Below are positions 10,408 through 20,342 of a DNA stretch of 64,000 nucleotides, piece by piece (the first letter of the stretch is position 1; the number at the start of each line of letters is the position of its first letter). Both the position numbers and the translations under genes were made by a program. The notes beneath the pieces are model-generated. The model saw only the letters and a program-made list of their open reading frames with translations. It was not told the DNA's origin and made no database searches. Origin of the DNA: Opitutia bacterium (GTDB taxonomy: Bacteria; Verrucomicrobiota; Verrucomicrobiia; Opitutales; Opitutaceae); the NCBI GenBank assembly GCA_947449835.1, contig CANFSZ010000007.1:1-64000 (forward strand), given 5' to 3'.

Positions 10408-12267
10408 ATGCCCGCCATCAAACCCAGCTGCGTCCGCGACCTCAAACTACGCGTCAATCTTGCCGACGTCGTTTCGCGCGTCGTGACATTGCGCAAGGCC
10501 GGCGGCGCGCGACTTAAAGGCCTGTGCCCCTTTCACAACGAAAAGACCCCGTCTTTCAACGTCGATACCGACAAAGGTTTTTTCAAATGCTTCGGCTGCG
10601 GCAAAGCCGGCGATGCGATCAGCTTCGTGCGCGAGACCGAGCAGTTAAATTTCACGGAGGCCGTAGAAGCGCTTGGCCAACGTTTTAACATTCCTATCGA
10701 ATACGAAGCCGGCTCAGGCGGCCCGAGCCGCGAAGAACGTTCGCTGCGCCAGGAAATCTACGATCTGCACGAGCACGCCGCTGAACATTTTCACCAAGCC
10801 TTCAAGGCCCAAGACGCGACCGGCGAATTTATGCGCAAGCTCTGGCATGAGCAGCGCAAATTCCCGCTCGAGCTCGCGGACGAATTCAAAATCGGCGCGG
10901 CCGATGCCACGGGCAGCGGCCTCGGCGCGGCGTTGCTGCGAAAAAAATTCTCGGAGTCCGCGCTGCGTCAGTGCGGGCTGTTTTTCATTTTCGACGATGC
11001 GCTCCTGACCGGCGCTGCGCTGCGTCCGCGCTTCCGCGGGCGCTTGATGATTCCGATTCGAGATCACCAAGGCCGCGTGGTCGCCTTCACCGCGCGACAG
11101 ACGGAACTCACTCCGCCCGACGATCCGGCGCACGAAGCGAAGTACGTAAATTCGCCCGAGACACCCATTTTCACGAAGAGCAACTTGTTGTTTAACCTCG
11201 ACCGCGCTCGCTCGCACGTCGGCGACGGTCACCCATTTGTGATCGTAGAAGGCCAGCTCGATGCTCTCCGCTGCTGGTCCGTCGGCCTCAAAACCGCGAT
11301 CGCGCCCCAGGGCACTTCGATCACCGAGGGCCAACTCGTCTTGTTGCGGCGCTACCACACACAGGTAGAATGCTTCTTCGACAGCGACAGCGCCGGCCAA
11401 AAAGCTGCGCTACGTTTTCTACCGATGGCCCTGAAAGCCGGGCTCGAAGTGCGTTTTCTCACGCTCGCTGGCGCTTCGAAACTTGATCCCGATCTACTTT
11501 TTCTGGAACGAGGCCTGCCCGCCTACGAAGAAGTCCGCCGCGGCGCCCAGAGCGCGATGGCGTTTGCGTGCCGCGCGACGTTGCCCGATCCCGCCAACGC
11601 CACTTCCGAACACAAAACCCGCGCCGCACAGACGCTTTACGAACTGATTGCCGCGGCGGAAAGCCAAGTCGCGCGTTCCCAATTTCTCTCCGAGATCGCG
11701 ATCCACCTGCGTCTGCCCCTGCCGGCCCTCGCCGCCGATTTCCAGACCACCCTCGCTCGCCAAAATCGCCAAGCGGCCGCCCGCCCCGCCGCGGTGACTC
11801 CAACTCAAGCCCCTGCCCTCGTGACGGATACCGCGGAGCATCATCTTCTTTTGCTGGCGCTTAACCACGAACAACTCGGTCGCGCCCTCGCCGCCGCAAT
11901 CCCGCACGATTGGATCGACACCGGCCACATCGCCGGCGCCTTGCTCAACCGCGTGCTCGCCGAATTCGAGCAAAACAGTTGGCCCGGGCGCGAGCACCTC
12001 GAGGCGCTGCTGGAAACGCCCGAGGAACGTACCCTCGTCGCCACCCTGATCTTTAACGCCCTCGAGCTGGACGACCCCGCCAAGGTAGCGGCCGCCGGTT
12101 TGCAGCAATTACGCGCCCGCGCCCTCGAGCCCCGCCTCCGCCAAATAGAACTTGCTTTGGCCAACCCCCAACCGGACAGTAATTTTGACCCTATTTCACT
12201 CTTGAAAGAACGCTCAGAACTTCAACGTCAGCTCCGTCAGCCTATCACGCTCAATCTCGTCGGTTGA
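10408..12267 (+). CDS. dnaG: DNA primase
   Basis: CHC2 zinc finger [54 protein letters not shown] ... [10 protein letters not shown]. Confidence 0.97.
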   Translation: MPAIKPSCVRDLKLRVNLADVVSRVVTLRKAGGARLKGLCPFHNEKTPSFNVDTDKGFFKCFGCGKAGDAISFVRETEQLNFTEAVEALGQRFNIPIEYEAGSGGPSREERSLRQEIYDLHEHAAEHFHQAFKAQDATGEFMRKLWHEQRKFPLELADEFKIGAADATGSGLGAALLRKKFSESALRQCGLFFIFDDALLTGAALRPRFRGRLMIPIRDHQGRVVAFTARQTELTPPDDPAHEAKYVNSPETPIFTKSNLLFNLDRARSHVGDGHPFVIVEGQLDALRCWSVGLKTAIAPQGTSITEGQLVLLRRYHTQVECFFDSDSAGQKAALRFLPMALKAGLEVRFLTLAGASKLDPDLLFLERGLPAYEEVRRGAQSAMAFACRATLPDPANATSEHKTRAAQTLYELIAAAESQVARSQFLSEIAIHLRLPLPALAADFQTTLARQNRQAAARPAAVTPTQAPALVTDTAEHHLLLLALNHEQLGRALAAAIPHDWIDTGHIAGALLNRVLAEFEQNSWPGREHLEALLETPEERTLVATLIFNALELDDPAKVAAAGLQQLRARALEPRLRQIELALANPQPDSNFDPISLLKERSELQRQLRQPITLNLVG

Positions 12268-12310
12268 GCGTATTTTTGCGTTTTTTAAGACTTCAGCACA
12301 TTCATTATTT

Positions 12311-14155
12311 ATGCCGCGCAAAGCCAAGTCCGCCGTTTCCGCCCAATCCGAAGCCGTTGAGGCCGCCCTCAGCCGCCAGCCGAATGCCCCCGCCGATTCC
12401 ACCGAGGGCGTTCCCGCCGTGCCCGGCAGCATCAACGAAAAAATCCGCCAACTGATCCGCCACTCCAAGGAACAGGGCTACCTCACCTTCGACGACATCA
12501 ACGAGGCCCTCCCCGAGTCCGTCGAAAACCAAGAGGAAATTGATAACGTCCTCTCCATTTTACAGAATTTGGAAATCGAAATCCTCGAGCCCGATCAGGT
12601 CGAAGATTTCAAGGCCCGTCAGGAAGAGGCCGAAGAGGAAGAATCCCGCACCTCGCAAAACGACATCCTAGACGATCCCGTCCGCATGTATCTGAAGCAG
12701 ATGGGCCAAGTCCCCCTGCTCACGCGCGAACAAGAAGTCGAAATTTCCAAGCGCATCGAAAACGCCGAAGCCAAGGCCATGGACGCGCTCTTCGTCGCCT
12801 CCGCCGTCGGCGCGCACATCGGCACCCTCGGCGCCAAGTTGATCACCCGCGAGGAACGTTTCGATCGCATCGTCATCGACAAGAAAATCGAGTCCCGCGA
12901 CGCCTACTTCAAGGGCCTCGAAAAACTCGTCGAGCTCACCCAAAAATCCGAAGCCGGCACCGCCGAAGCCTGGGCTGAATACGTCAAAGCCCGCACCGAG
13001 GCCGACCGCAAACGCATCCACGCGAAGTTCAAAAAACGCGAAAACATCCTGCGCGGCACCTTCGGCAAATATTTCTTTAAACTTAAAGTCTACGAGGAAT
13101 ATCTCGAAGCCCTGCGCCCCGCCCTCGAGGAAATCGAGACGCTCCTCGCCCAACTCGACCGGGCGAAGCACCCCAAGACCAAAAAGGACGCCGCTATCGA
13201 CACCAAGGCGATCAACGCCCGTCTCAAACAAGTCGAAGCCGCGCAGCGCATTGTCCCAGCCGACCTCCTCAAGGTCGTTGCCCAGACCAACGTCCACATC
13301 CGCGAGGCCCACCAAGCCAAGACCGAGATGGTCGAAGCCAATCTTCGGCTCGTGATCTCGATCGCGAAGAAATACACCAACCGCGGCCTCTCGTTCCTCG
13401 ACCTCATTCAAGAAGGAAACATGGGCCTCATGAAGGCCGTTGAGAAATTCGAATACCGCCGCGGCTACAAATTCTCCACCTACGCCACGTGGTGGATCCG
13501 CCAGGCCATCACCCGCTCCATCGCCGACCAAGCCCGCACCATTCGTATCCCGGTCCACATGATCGAGACGCTGAACAAGGTCATGCAGGTCCAGAAACAA
13601 CTTCTACAGGAATTCGGCCACGAGCCCACGCCCGAAGAAGTAGCCGACGAGATGAACCTGCCCGTCGAACGCGTACAGCAGATCATGAAGATGGCCCAAC
13701 AACCCATCTCCTTGCAGTCCCCCGTCGGCGACGGCGACGACACCTCCTTTGGCGATTTCATCGAGGATAAATCCGCCGAGAATCCCTACGACATGACCGC
13801 TTATTCGCTCCTGCGCGAAAAGATCATCGACGTCCTCGACACCCTCACCGAACGCGAACGCCGCGTCCTCTCCCTCCGTTTCGGTCTCGTCGACGGTTAC
13901 AGCCGCACCCTCGAAGAAGTCGGCAAACAATTCAAAGTCACCCGCGAGCGCATCCGCCAGATCGAAGCCAAAGCCCTCCGCAAGATGCGCCACCCCACGC
14001 GCATTCGCCAACTCCATGGCTTCTTCGACGCCGAGCAGATCGACAACGCCCAGAACCTGCTGAAAGTCGCCGCCACCGCGCGCCTCCCCGGTCTGCCCGG
14101 CGGCCCCGCGATGCCCGGCTTCTTGCCCACCATCCCCGGCCCGAAATCCTCATAA
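12311..14155 (+). CDS. rpoD: RNA polymerase sigma factor RpoD (sigma-70)
   Basis: Region 1.1-like N-terminus; [96 protein letters not shown]; region 4 [15 protein letters not shown]...[32 protein letters not shown]. Confidence 0.98.
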   Translation: MPRKAKSAVSAQSEAVEAALSRQPNAPADSTEGVPAVPGSINEKIRQLIRHSKEQGYLTFDDINEALPESVENQEEIDNVLSILQNLEIEILEPDQVEDFKARQEEAEEEESRTSQNDILDDPVRMYLKQMGQVPLLTREQEVEISKRIENAEAKAMDALFVASAVGAHIGTLGAKLITREERFDRIVIDKKIESRDAYFKGLEKLVELTQKSEAGTAEAWAEYVKARTEADRKRIHAKFKKRENILRGTFGKYFFKLKVYEEYLEALRPALEEIETLLAQLDRAKHPKTKKDAAIDTKAINARLKQVEAAQRIVPADLLKVVAQTNVHIREAHQAKTEMVEANLRLVISIAKKYTNRGLSFLDLIQEGNMGLMKAVEKFEYRRGYKFSTYATWWIRQAITRSIADQARTIRIPVHMIETLNKVMQVQKQLLQEFGHEPTPEEVADEMNLPVERVQQIMKMAQQPISLQSPVGDGDDTSFGDFIEDKSAENPYDMTAYSLLREKIIDVLDTLTERERRVLSLRFGLVDGYSRTLEEVGKQFKVTRERIRQIEAKALRKMRHPTRIRQLHGFFDAEQIDNAQNLLKVAATARLPGLPGGPAMPGFLPTIPGPKSS

Positions 14156-14170
14156 AGGAGATCTCGACCG

Positions 14171-14536
14171 ATGCCACGCACCGCCCGCGCGCTCCTGCCG
14201 CTGGCGGTGTTTTTTTTGCTCAGCGGCTGCGGCACCGCGCCCACGCCCAAAACCGCCAGCACCACCGCGGCGGAGCTCGCACCGAGCCCGAATCTTTACG
14301 TCGGCCGCATCCTCGCGATCGACCTCGAGCGACGCTTCGCGTTCGTGGCACTCACCCCCTCCGCTCCACCTATCGCCCTGCAACCCGACATGGAGCTGCT
14401 CGCGCGCAACGACGAACTCCGCCCAACCGCGAACCTTCGCACCAGCAGTCAGCTCCGCGGCCGCACCTTGGGCGTTCAGATCATCGCCGGCCAACCGGCC
14501 GTCGGCGAGGAAGTTGTGTTTCCCACCCTGCCGTAG
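14171..14536 (+). CDS. Small putative lipoprotein
   Basis: Signal peptide with lipobox LLSGCG; AAGGAG RBS at 14155-14160 upstream of ATG. Confidence 0.7.
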   Translation: MPRTARALLPLAVFFLLSGCGTAPTPKTASTTAAELAPSPNLYVGRILAIDLERRFAFVALTPSAPPIALQPDMELLARNDELRPTANLRTSSQLRGRTLGVQIIAGQPAVGEEVVFPTLP

Positions 14537-14608
14537 ACGAGTTGAGCACACCCGCAGACGTGCTTTCCCTCTTTACAGCCCCGCCCTCCAGCCTACGTTG
14601 CAACCACT

Positions 14609-14842
14609 ATGACCGCTGCTCCTATCATTCTTGCTGGCGTCCTCGGACTCGGTGCCCCCGAGCTGATTGTAATCCTGATCATTTTGTTGGTGCTCTTCGG
14701 CGGCTCCAAACTTCCGTCCCTCGCCAAAGGCCTCGGCCAATCGATCAAAGAATTTAAGAATGCGGCCAAGGATGAACCCATAAGCGAGAAGCCCGCCGAT
14801 CCCAAAAAGATCGAAACGCCTAAAACGCACGGCTCAAACTGA
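14609..14842 (+). CDS. tatA: Twin-arginine translocase TatA/TatE-family subunit
   Basis: 77 aa; GAPELIVILIILLVLFGGSKLPSLAKGLGQSIKEFKNAAKDE. Confidence 0.93.
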   Translation: MTAAPIILAGVLGLGAPELIVILIILLVLFGGSKLPSLAKGLGQSIKEFKNAAKDEPISEKPADPKKIETPKTHGSN

Positions 14843-14863
14843 GCCGTTATCCCACCACCACCC

Positions 14864-14891
14864 AGCGCGTCCCACCCGACGCGCTTTTTTT
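14864..14891 (+). terminator. Rho-independent terminator after tatA
   Basis: agcgcgtc-ccaccc-gacgcgct followed by tttttt. Confidence 0.85.
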
Positions 14892-14931
14892 CATGCCCTT
14901 GGCCAGCGCGCACCTTCGGATCCGTCACGCC

Positions 14932-15600
14932 CTAAGGCTTCACGCCGCAGCCGTAAACCCACATGGGGCGCGTCGCGACTTTCACATCCTTGAATCCCGC
15001 CCGACGCAGAAACGCATCGATTTCCGGCACCGAAGAACATTTTGAAATATGGGAAGGCCGCGCACCCGGAGCGATTTTCCGACTCGCCTCAAACATCGCC
15101 CAGCCCGCGTCGGAAGCGATATCCGCGTTGTCACAATAAAAACGCCCACCTGGCTTCAAGACCCGCATCGCCTCCAAGACATACGTGTAGCGATCCCATT
15201 CCTCCAGGTGCATGAACACGACCGTCGTGTAAACCACATCAACTGAAGCGTCCGGAATCGGCTGCAAATCGTAACCCGAAATTTCCTGCAAGCGCGCGTT
15301 CGGCAGGCCGATCAAGCGCCGCCCCGCGAGCGTGATCATATTGGGCGACACATCGCAACCGATCCACTCGCGCACGAGCGGCGCTAGGACTCGTCCGACG
15401 CGACCGACGCCACAGCCGATCTCCAGAAAAATATCATCCGGCTTGATGCCCGTCGTCGCCCGCAAGATGGCCAACGTGTCCTCCGCATCCGCGTGAAATT
15501 TCTCCTCATCGGTGTAACCCGACACGACCATGTAAGCATCTTCCTTCGTCGTGGAAAGCGACGTCCAGACCGCCTTATAATCTGCGCGCAGTTGACTCAT
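14932..15600 (-). CDS. Class I SAM-dependent methyltransferase
   Basis: DDIFLEIGCGVGRVGRVLAPLV, EAMRVLKPGGRFYCDNADIASD. Confidence 0.83.
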   Translation of the reverse strand: MSQLRADYKAVWTSLSTTKEDAYMVVSGYTDEEKFHADAEDTLAILRATTGIKPDDIFLEIGCGVGRVGRVLAPLVREWIGCDVSPNMITLAGRRLIGLPNARLQEISGYDLQPIPDASVDVVYTTVVFMHLEEWDRYTYVLEAMRVLKPGGRFYCDNADIASDAGWAMFEASRKIAPGARPSHISKCSSVPEIDAFLRRAGFKDVKVATRPMWVYGCGVKP

Positions 15601-15650
15601 GCCCGTCGAGCCAACCCCCGCCCGCCAACCGCGTCAAGCGAGGCGCTCGC

Positions 15651-16880
15651 TCAATCCGAACGCAAAGCCTCGACCGGACTCAACCGCGACGCCCGGATCG
15701 CCGGATAAAGCCCCGCCACCACGCCCACCAAACCACTGAACAAAACTCCGATCGCCAACGCCGCCGGCGAGAGCTCAGGACGATTCGCCTCCACTACGAT
15801 TTTTTGCAGCGCCTTGATTAGAAACACACTCGCCACCATTCCCATCACTCCGCCCGCCGCCGCCAGCGCAATCGACTCGCCCAAAATCTGGATCAAAATG
15901 TCCATGCGCTTCGCGCCGAGCGCGCGCCGCACGCCGATCTCGCGCACGCGTTCGTTGATCGAAGCCAGCATCACATTCATAATCCCGATGCCGCCCACGA
16001 TCAGGCCGATCACCGCCACGCCGCCGAGCGAAACGACATAACTCCGCCGCGTCTCCTCGAAGCGTTGCAGCAAATCTTCGCGCGTTTCGAAACGGATATC
16101 CTGAATCCCGCGATGTGTGTGCGTGAGCACGTTCGCGATTTGCTGCAACACGATCGGGATGTCCGCCACATCGGCGACTTTCACGTTGAGCACATCCACA
16201 TTTTCATCGAGCCGGTACAAGGTCTGCAACGTCGTCAGCGGTATAAACACCGCCTGGTTTTTTGAACTGAAACCACCGCCCATGCCACTTTGGTATTCGC
16301 GTAAAACGCCTACGACCGTAAACGGCTGGCCATTGATCGTTACGACGCGATCCAACGCATCCGTACCGCGCGGAAAAAGTTGATCGACGATATTCGAACC
16401 GAGCACGACCACTTGCGTCTGCAGCTCATTATCCAATTCGCCGATCGTCCGCCCCATCTGCACATCAAAACGATCCATCACAAACGTCGCCGGCAACACG
16501 CCGCGGATATTTTGCCACGTTGCGCGGCCTTGAAATGAAACCCGTCCGCCTCCTGGTATCGTCACCTCCGCTGTGACGTTTTGCGCCAGCGGCACCGCGG
16601 CCAAAATCGCATCCACGTCATTGAGCGTTCGCCCTGGAGAAAGTTGCGCGATCTCCCGCTGGGCCTCGGGCGCGGGCCGCGACATCACGCTGATCCGCTC
16701 GATGCCGCCGGTCTCATAAATCATCGTCTCCATCCCGCGCAAAAGTCCCTTCACCACGCCGAGCATGCCGACGAGCGCCGCCGCGCCCAACATGATCCCA
16801 AACAGCGTGAGAAACGAGCGCAGCTTATGCGCCAGCACCTCGTTCCAACCACTGCCGATGCCCATTAAAATCTGGCGCAT
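15651..16880 (-). CDS. ABC transporter permease, MacB/FtsX type
   Basis: 409 aa; LRSFLTLFGIMLGAAALVGMLGV N-terminus, periplasmic domain, IGGIGIMNVMLASINERVREIGVRRALGAKRMDILIQILGES. Confidence 0.9.
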   Translation of the reverse strand: MRQILMGIGSGWNEVLAHKLRSFLTLFGIMLGAAALVGMLGVVKGLLRGMETMIYETGGIERISVMSRPAPEAQREIAQLSPGRTLNDVDAILAAVPLAQNVTAEVTIPGGGRVSFQGRATWQNIRGVLPATFVMDRFDVQMGRTIGELDNELQTQVVVLGSNIVDQLFPRGTDALDRVVTINGQPFTVVGVLREYQSGMGGGFSSKNQAVFIPLTTLQTLYRLDENVDVLNVKVADVADIPIVLQQIANVLTHTHRGIQDIRFETREDLLQRFEETRRSYVVSLGGVAVIGLIVGGIGIMNVMLASINERVREIGVRRALGAKRMDILIQILGESIALAAAGGVMGMVASVFLIKALQKIVVEANRPELSPAALAIGVLFSGLVGVVAGLYPAIRASRLSPVEALRSD

Positions 16881-16887
16881 AAAAACC

Positions 16888-18078
16888 TCAGGGACCGCCG
16901 CGTTTCTGCGTCCTGGGCTTGGCCGGCGCCGCAGGTTTTGCGAGTGGAATTTCGCCTTCGAATTCCGTGGGCCGCATCAAAGCGACTTCATCCCCAACCT
17001 CGAGGCCAGAGATGATATGTACGCGCCGCGTATCCGCGATTCCGATATCGATGCCGCGCACTTCGAATCCCTCGCCCTTGCGCATAAAAACATAGCGCAC
17101 CGAGTCCGCATTGGAAAACACCGCCGAGAGCGGCACCGCGTTCACATCCTGCACCTGCGCCAAGGTGAACATCACCGTGGCCGACATCCCCGGGCGCAGA
17201 CGCGGATCGGTTTCATCGAGCACGACATCCACGGGAAACACTCGCGTCCGATCACCCAGTGATTCACTCGCAAATGTGGCGATGCGTTTGATCTCGCCGT
17301 TCATCATCATGTTTTTCAGCGAATCGACCCGCACGCGCGCCTCGTCGGCGACCTTGAGTCGAGCCACATCGATCTCGTTGATGTTGGTGCGCACCATCAG
17401 CGCGCTCAGATCCGCAACTTCGCCGAGTAGCGTACCGCCATTTTGCGCGGCGGCGCTGGTCACCAATTGACCTTCCGTCAAATCGCGCAGCAAGAGCGTC
17501 CCATCGTGCGGCGCGCGGATAATCGTCTTGTTCAATTTATCGCGGAGATTCGCCGCGCGAGCGTTAAACACCGCGGAGTCGTTTTCGGCGAGCGCGAGCG
17601 CGGTGCGTGCTTCTTCGTAATCCCGCGTCGCGACCAAGCCGCGATTCTGCAAATCTTGTTGGCGCTCAAAATCCCGCCGCGCTTTTTGCATCTTTAATTT
17701 TGCAGCCTCGATGTTGCGGTCAGATTCCTGCAGCTGCGTGAGCACGTCTTGTTGATCGAGCCGCAGAATCTCATCCTCGCGTTTCACGTGCTGGCCGTCG
17801 ATGACCGAGATTTTTGTGATGCGACCGCTGATTTCCGCGCGCAACTCCGTCGAGAACACCGCGCGCAACCGGCCCACAGCCACGATTTCTTCGGCGATAT
17901 TCGAGGTCTTCACGCGCGCGGTCGGGATTTTTTCCTCCCGCTTATTGCCAAATAATCCCGGGCTAATCCGCTGCCACAAAATCTTTCCGCCCCAAGTGAT
18001 CCCCGCTGAAAATACCAGCAACACGATAAGACGCGTGACGTTTTTTTTCCAACGAGACGAAGACAGGGTGGACAGCAT
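16888..18078 (-). CDS. Periplasmic adaptor subunit (HlyD/MacA-like)
   Basis: GRITKISVIDGQHVKREDEILRLDQQDV, coiled-coil hairpin, IIRAPHDGTLL. Start M at 18078 preferred; the supplied ORF extends to 18150. Confidence 0.85.
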   Translation of the reverse strand: MLSTLSSSRWKKNVTRLIVLLVFSAGITWGGKILWQRISPGLFGNKREEKIPTARVKTSNIAEEIVAVGRLRAVFSTELRAEISGRITKISVIDGQHVKREDEILRLDQQDVLTQLQESDRNIEAAKLKMQKARRDFERQQDLQNRGLVATRDYEEARTALALAENDSAVFNARAANLRDKLNKTIIRAPHDGTLLLRDLTEGQLVTSAAAQNGGTLLGEVADLSALMVRTNINEIDVARLKVADEARVRVDSLKNMMMNGEIKRIATFASESLGDRTRVFPVDVVLDETDPRLRPGMSATVMFTLAQVQDVNAVPLSAVFSNADSVRYVFMRKGEGFEVRGIDIGIADTRRVHIISGLEVGDEVALMRPTEFEGEIPLAKPAAPAKPRTQKRGGP

Positions 18079-18243
18079 AAGATAACTCAAGGGTGACGGG
18101 GTGGTCACATCAAAGCCGCGAATCCCGCCGGGGAAAGAAAGATTATCCAATCACGAAATGAATGCGCTCACGTCCCTCCAAGAAACCACCTCTCGTCACG
18201 CCAAAAATCTTCCCCCGCGCCGATTTTTCCTCAACTTAGCCCC

Positions 18244-19317
18244 ATGCGTATTCTCATCACCGGCATCTGCGGCTTCGTGGGCGGCACCCTTGCGCGCGCG
18301 TTCGCGGCTTCCGGTGCCGGCCATGAATTATACGGCTTCGACAATTTCATCCGCCCCGGCAGCGAGACCAACCGCGCCGAACTCAAAAAACTCGGCGTCA
18401 AAATTTTCCACGCTGATCTCCGCTCCGCCAGCGATCTCGAGTCGTTGCCCGCCGTCGACTGGGTCATCGACGCCGCCGCCAATCCCAGCGTGCTAGCCGG
18501 CGTCGACGGCAAAACCAGCTCCCGTCAACTCGTAGAACACAACCTCAGCGGCACGATCAATCTACTCGAGTTCTGCAAAACGCATCGCGCCGGCTTTATT
18601 TTATTGAGCACAAGCCGCGTGTATTCGATCCCGCCGCTCGCGAGCCTGCCCGTCGAAGCCCATGCCGATGCATTTCGCCTTTCCGCCGCCGGCCCGCGGG
18701 CCAAAGGCGTCGGCCCAGCCGGTATCGCCGAAGAATTTTCCACCGCCGCGCCCGTCTCGCTTTACGGCTCCACCAAACTCGCGAGCGAAGCACTCGCCCT
18801 AGAATACGGCGAGACCTTCGACTTACCGGTTTTTGTGAATCGCTGCGGCGTGCTCGCGGGCGCGGGTCAATTTGGCCGCGCCGACCAAGGTATTTTCGCC
18901 TACTGGCTCAACGCGCACGTGCGTCGCCGCGCGCTCAAATACATCGGTTTCGGCGGCCACGGCCACCAAGTCCGCGATTGCCTCCACCCGGGTGATCTCG
19001 TGCCGCTCCTACTCAAACAATTCGCCGCGCCCAAACTCGCCGCCGCGGATCGCCTCGCCAATATCGCTGGTGGCGCCCGCTCCGCGATGTCGTTGCGTCA
19101 ACTCACCACTTGGTGCGACGCCAAATTCGGCCCACACGCCGTCAGCTCGGATCCTGCGCCGCGGCCGTTCGATCTGCCGTGGGTCGTGCTCGATAGCGCG
19201 AAGGCTACGCGCCTTTGGTCTTGGCAGCCGCAGACGCCGACCGTCGCCATTCTTGAGGAAATCGCCGCCCACGCCCTCGCGCATCCGGAATGGCTCGAAC
19301 TCTCGGCGCCGCTCTGA
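18244..19317 (+). CDS. NAD-dependent epimerase, CDP-paratose 2-epimerase-like
   Basis: ILITGICGFVGGTLARAFAASG, DAAANPSVLAGVDG, NRCGVLAGAGQFGRADQGIFAYW, GHGHQVRDCLHPGDL. Confidence 0.82.
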   Translation: MRILITGICGFVGGTLARAFAASGAGHELYGFDNFIRPGSETNRAELKKLGVKIFHADLRSASDLESLPAVDWVIDAAANPSVLAGVDGKTSSRQLVEHNLSGTINLLEFCKTHRAGFILLSTSRVYSIPPLASLPVEAHADAFRLSAAGPRAKGVGPAGIAEEFSTAAPVSLYGSTKLASEALALEYGETFDLPVFVNRCGVLAGAGQFGRADQGIFAYWLNAHVRRRALKYIGFGGHGHQVRDCLHPGDLVPLLLKQFAAPKLAAADRLANIAGGARSAMSLRQLTTWCDAKFGPHAVSSDPAPRPFDLPWVVLDSAKATRLWSWQPQTPTVAILEEIAAHALAHPEWLELSAPL

Positions 19318-19359
19318 TCTTCGTTTTGCGCTGATCGTTTTGTTTTAATTTTATTTTTC

Positions 19360-20127
19360 ATGTCCGCCGCCGCTTCTTCCTCCGCTCCGCTCACGCTTTT
19401 CTCGGTCGTCATCCCTGCGCGGGACGAAGAGGAATCGCTGCCGTCCACCTTGGCTGCGATCTACGCGACGTTTGCCGCGGAAAAAATCCCCCACGAAATC
19501 GTCGTGGTCGACGACGGCTCGAAAGACCGTACGTGGACCGTGCTCCAAGAGCTCCGCGCTGCGATCCCGACATTGCGCCCGACGCAAAATCTCGGCCAAC
19601 ACGGCTTCGGCCGCGCCATCGTGTGGGGGCTTGATCAGTCGAAAGGCGACGCCGTCGTCATCATGATGGCCGACGCCTCCGATGCTCCGTCGGACGCCGT
19701 CAAGTACTGGAAACTCCTCGGCCAAGGTTACGACTGCGCCTTCGGCAGTCGTTTCGTTTCAGGCGGTAAGGTCGTAGATTATCCGCGCGTGAAACTTTTT
19801 GTGAACCGCTTGGCCAATTTCCTCGTTCGCATCGGCTTCAACATTCCGCTCAATGACACCACCAACGCTTTTAAGGCTTATCGGCGCACCGTGATCGACG
19901 GTTGCCAGCCGTTTCTCGCGCCGCATTTTAATCTCACCGTCGAGATTCCGCTCAAAGCGATCGCCCGCGGGTACACGTTTACGATCACGCCGATTTCTTG
20001 GCACAACCGCAAGTACGGCGAGGCGAAGTTGAAGATCAAAGAAATGGGCAGCCGCTATTTTTTCATCTGTGCCTATGTGTGGCTCGAAAAATACTTCAGC
20101 CGCGGCGATTATCGGCGACGCAGTTAA
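19360..20127 (+). CDS. Glycosyltransferase family 2 (DPM1-like)
   Basis: FSVVIPARDEEESLPSTL, VVVDDGSKDRTW, MADASDAPSDAVKYW, FGSRF. Confidence 0.88.
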   Translation: MSAAASSSAPLTLFSVVIPARDEEESLPSTLAAIYATFAAEKIPHEIVVVDDGSKDRTWTVLQELRAAIPTLRPTQNLGQHGFGRAIVWGLDQSKGDAVVIMMADASDAPSDAVKYWKLLGQGYDCAFGSRFVSGGKVVDYPRVKLFVNRLANFLVRIGFNIPLNDTTNAFKAYRRTVIDGCQPFLAPHFNLTVEIPLKAIARGYTFTITPISWHNRKYGEAKLKIKEMGSRYFFICAYVWLEKYFSRGDYRRRS

Positions 20128-20342
20128 TCACGCCTTCGCCTACACAAACTGTTTAAGCCTATCGTTTAGGCGAAATTCAACCTACGCGCACGCGCGGGTC
20201 AGCAGCGCGGGTTTTCAGCCGATGGTTTCAACGTGACCTGAAGGTAACATTCGGCGCCAAATCGGGACTCGACCTAACCGGCGTAAAACTCAAATAGTAG
20301 AGGCTCGTCCGAGTCGTTTTTAGACCAACCAAACACAGAACC

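Noticed and set aside
20128-20342. Possible cobalamin or other riboswitch in the 215-bp leader of the TonB receptor
   Set aside because: No recognisable B12-box or other conserved riboswitch core; only a short inverted repeat (gccta-tcgtt-taggc) without a T-run.
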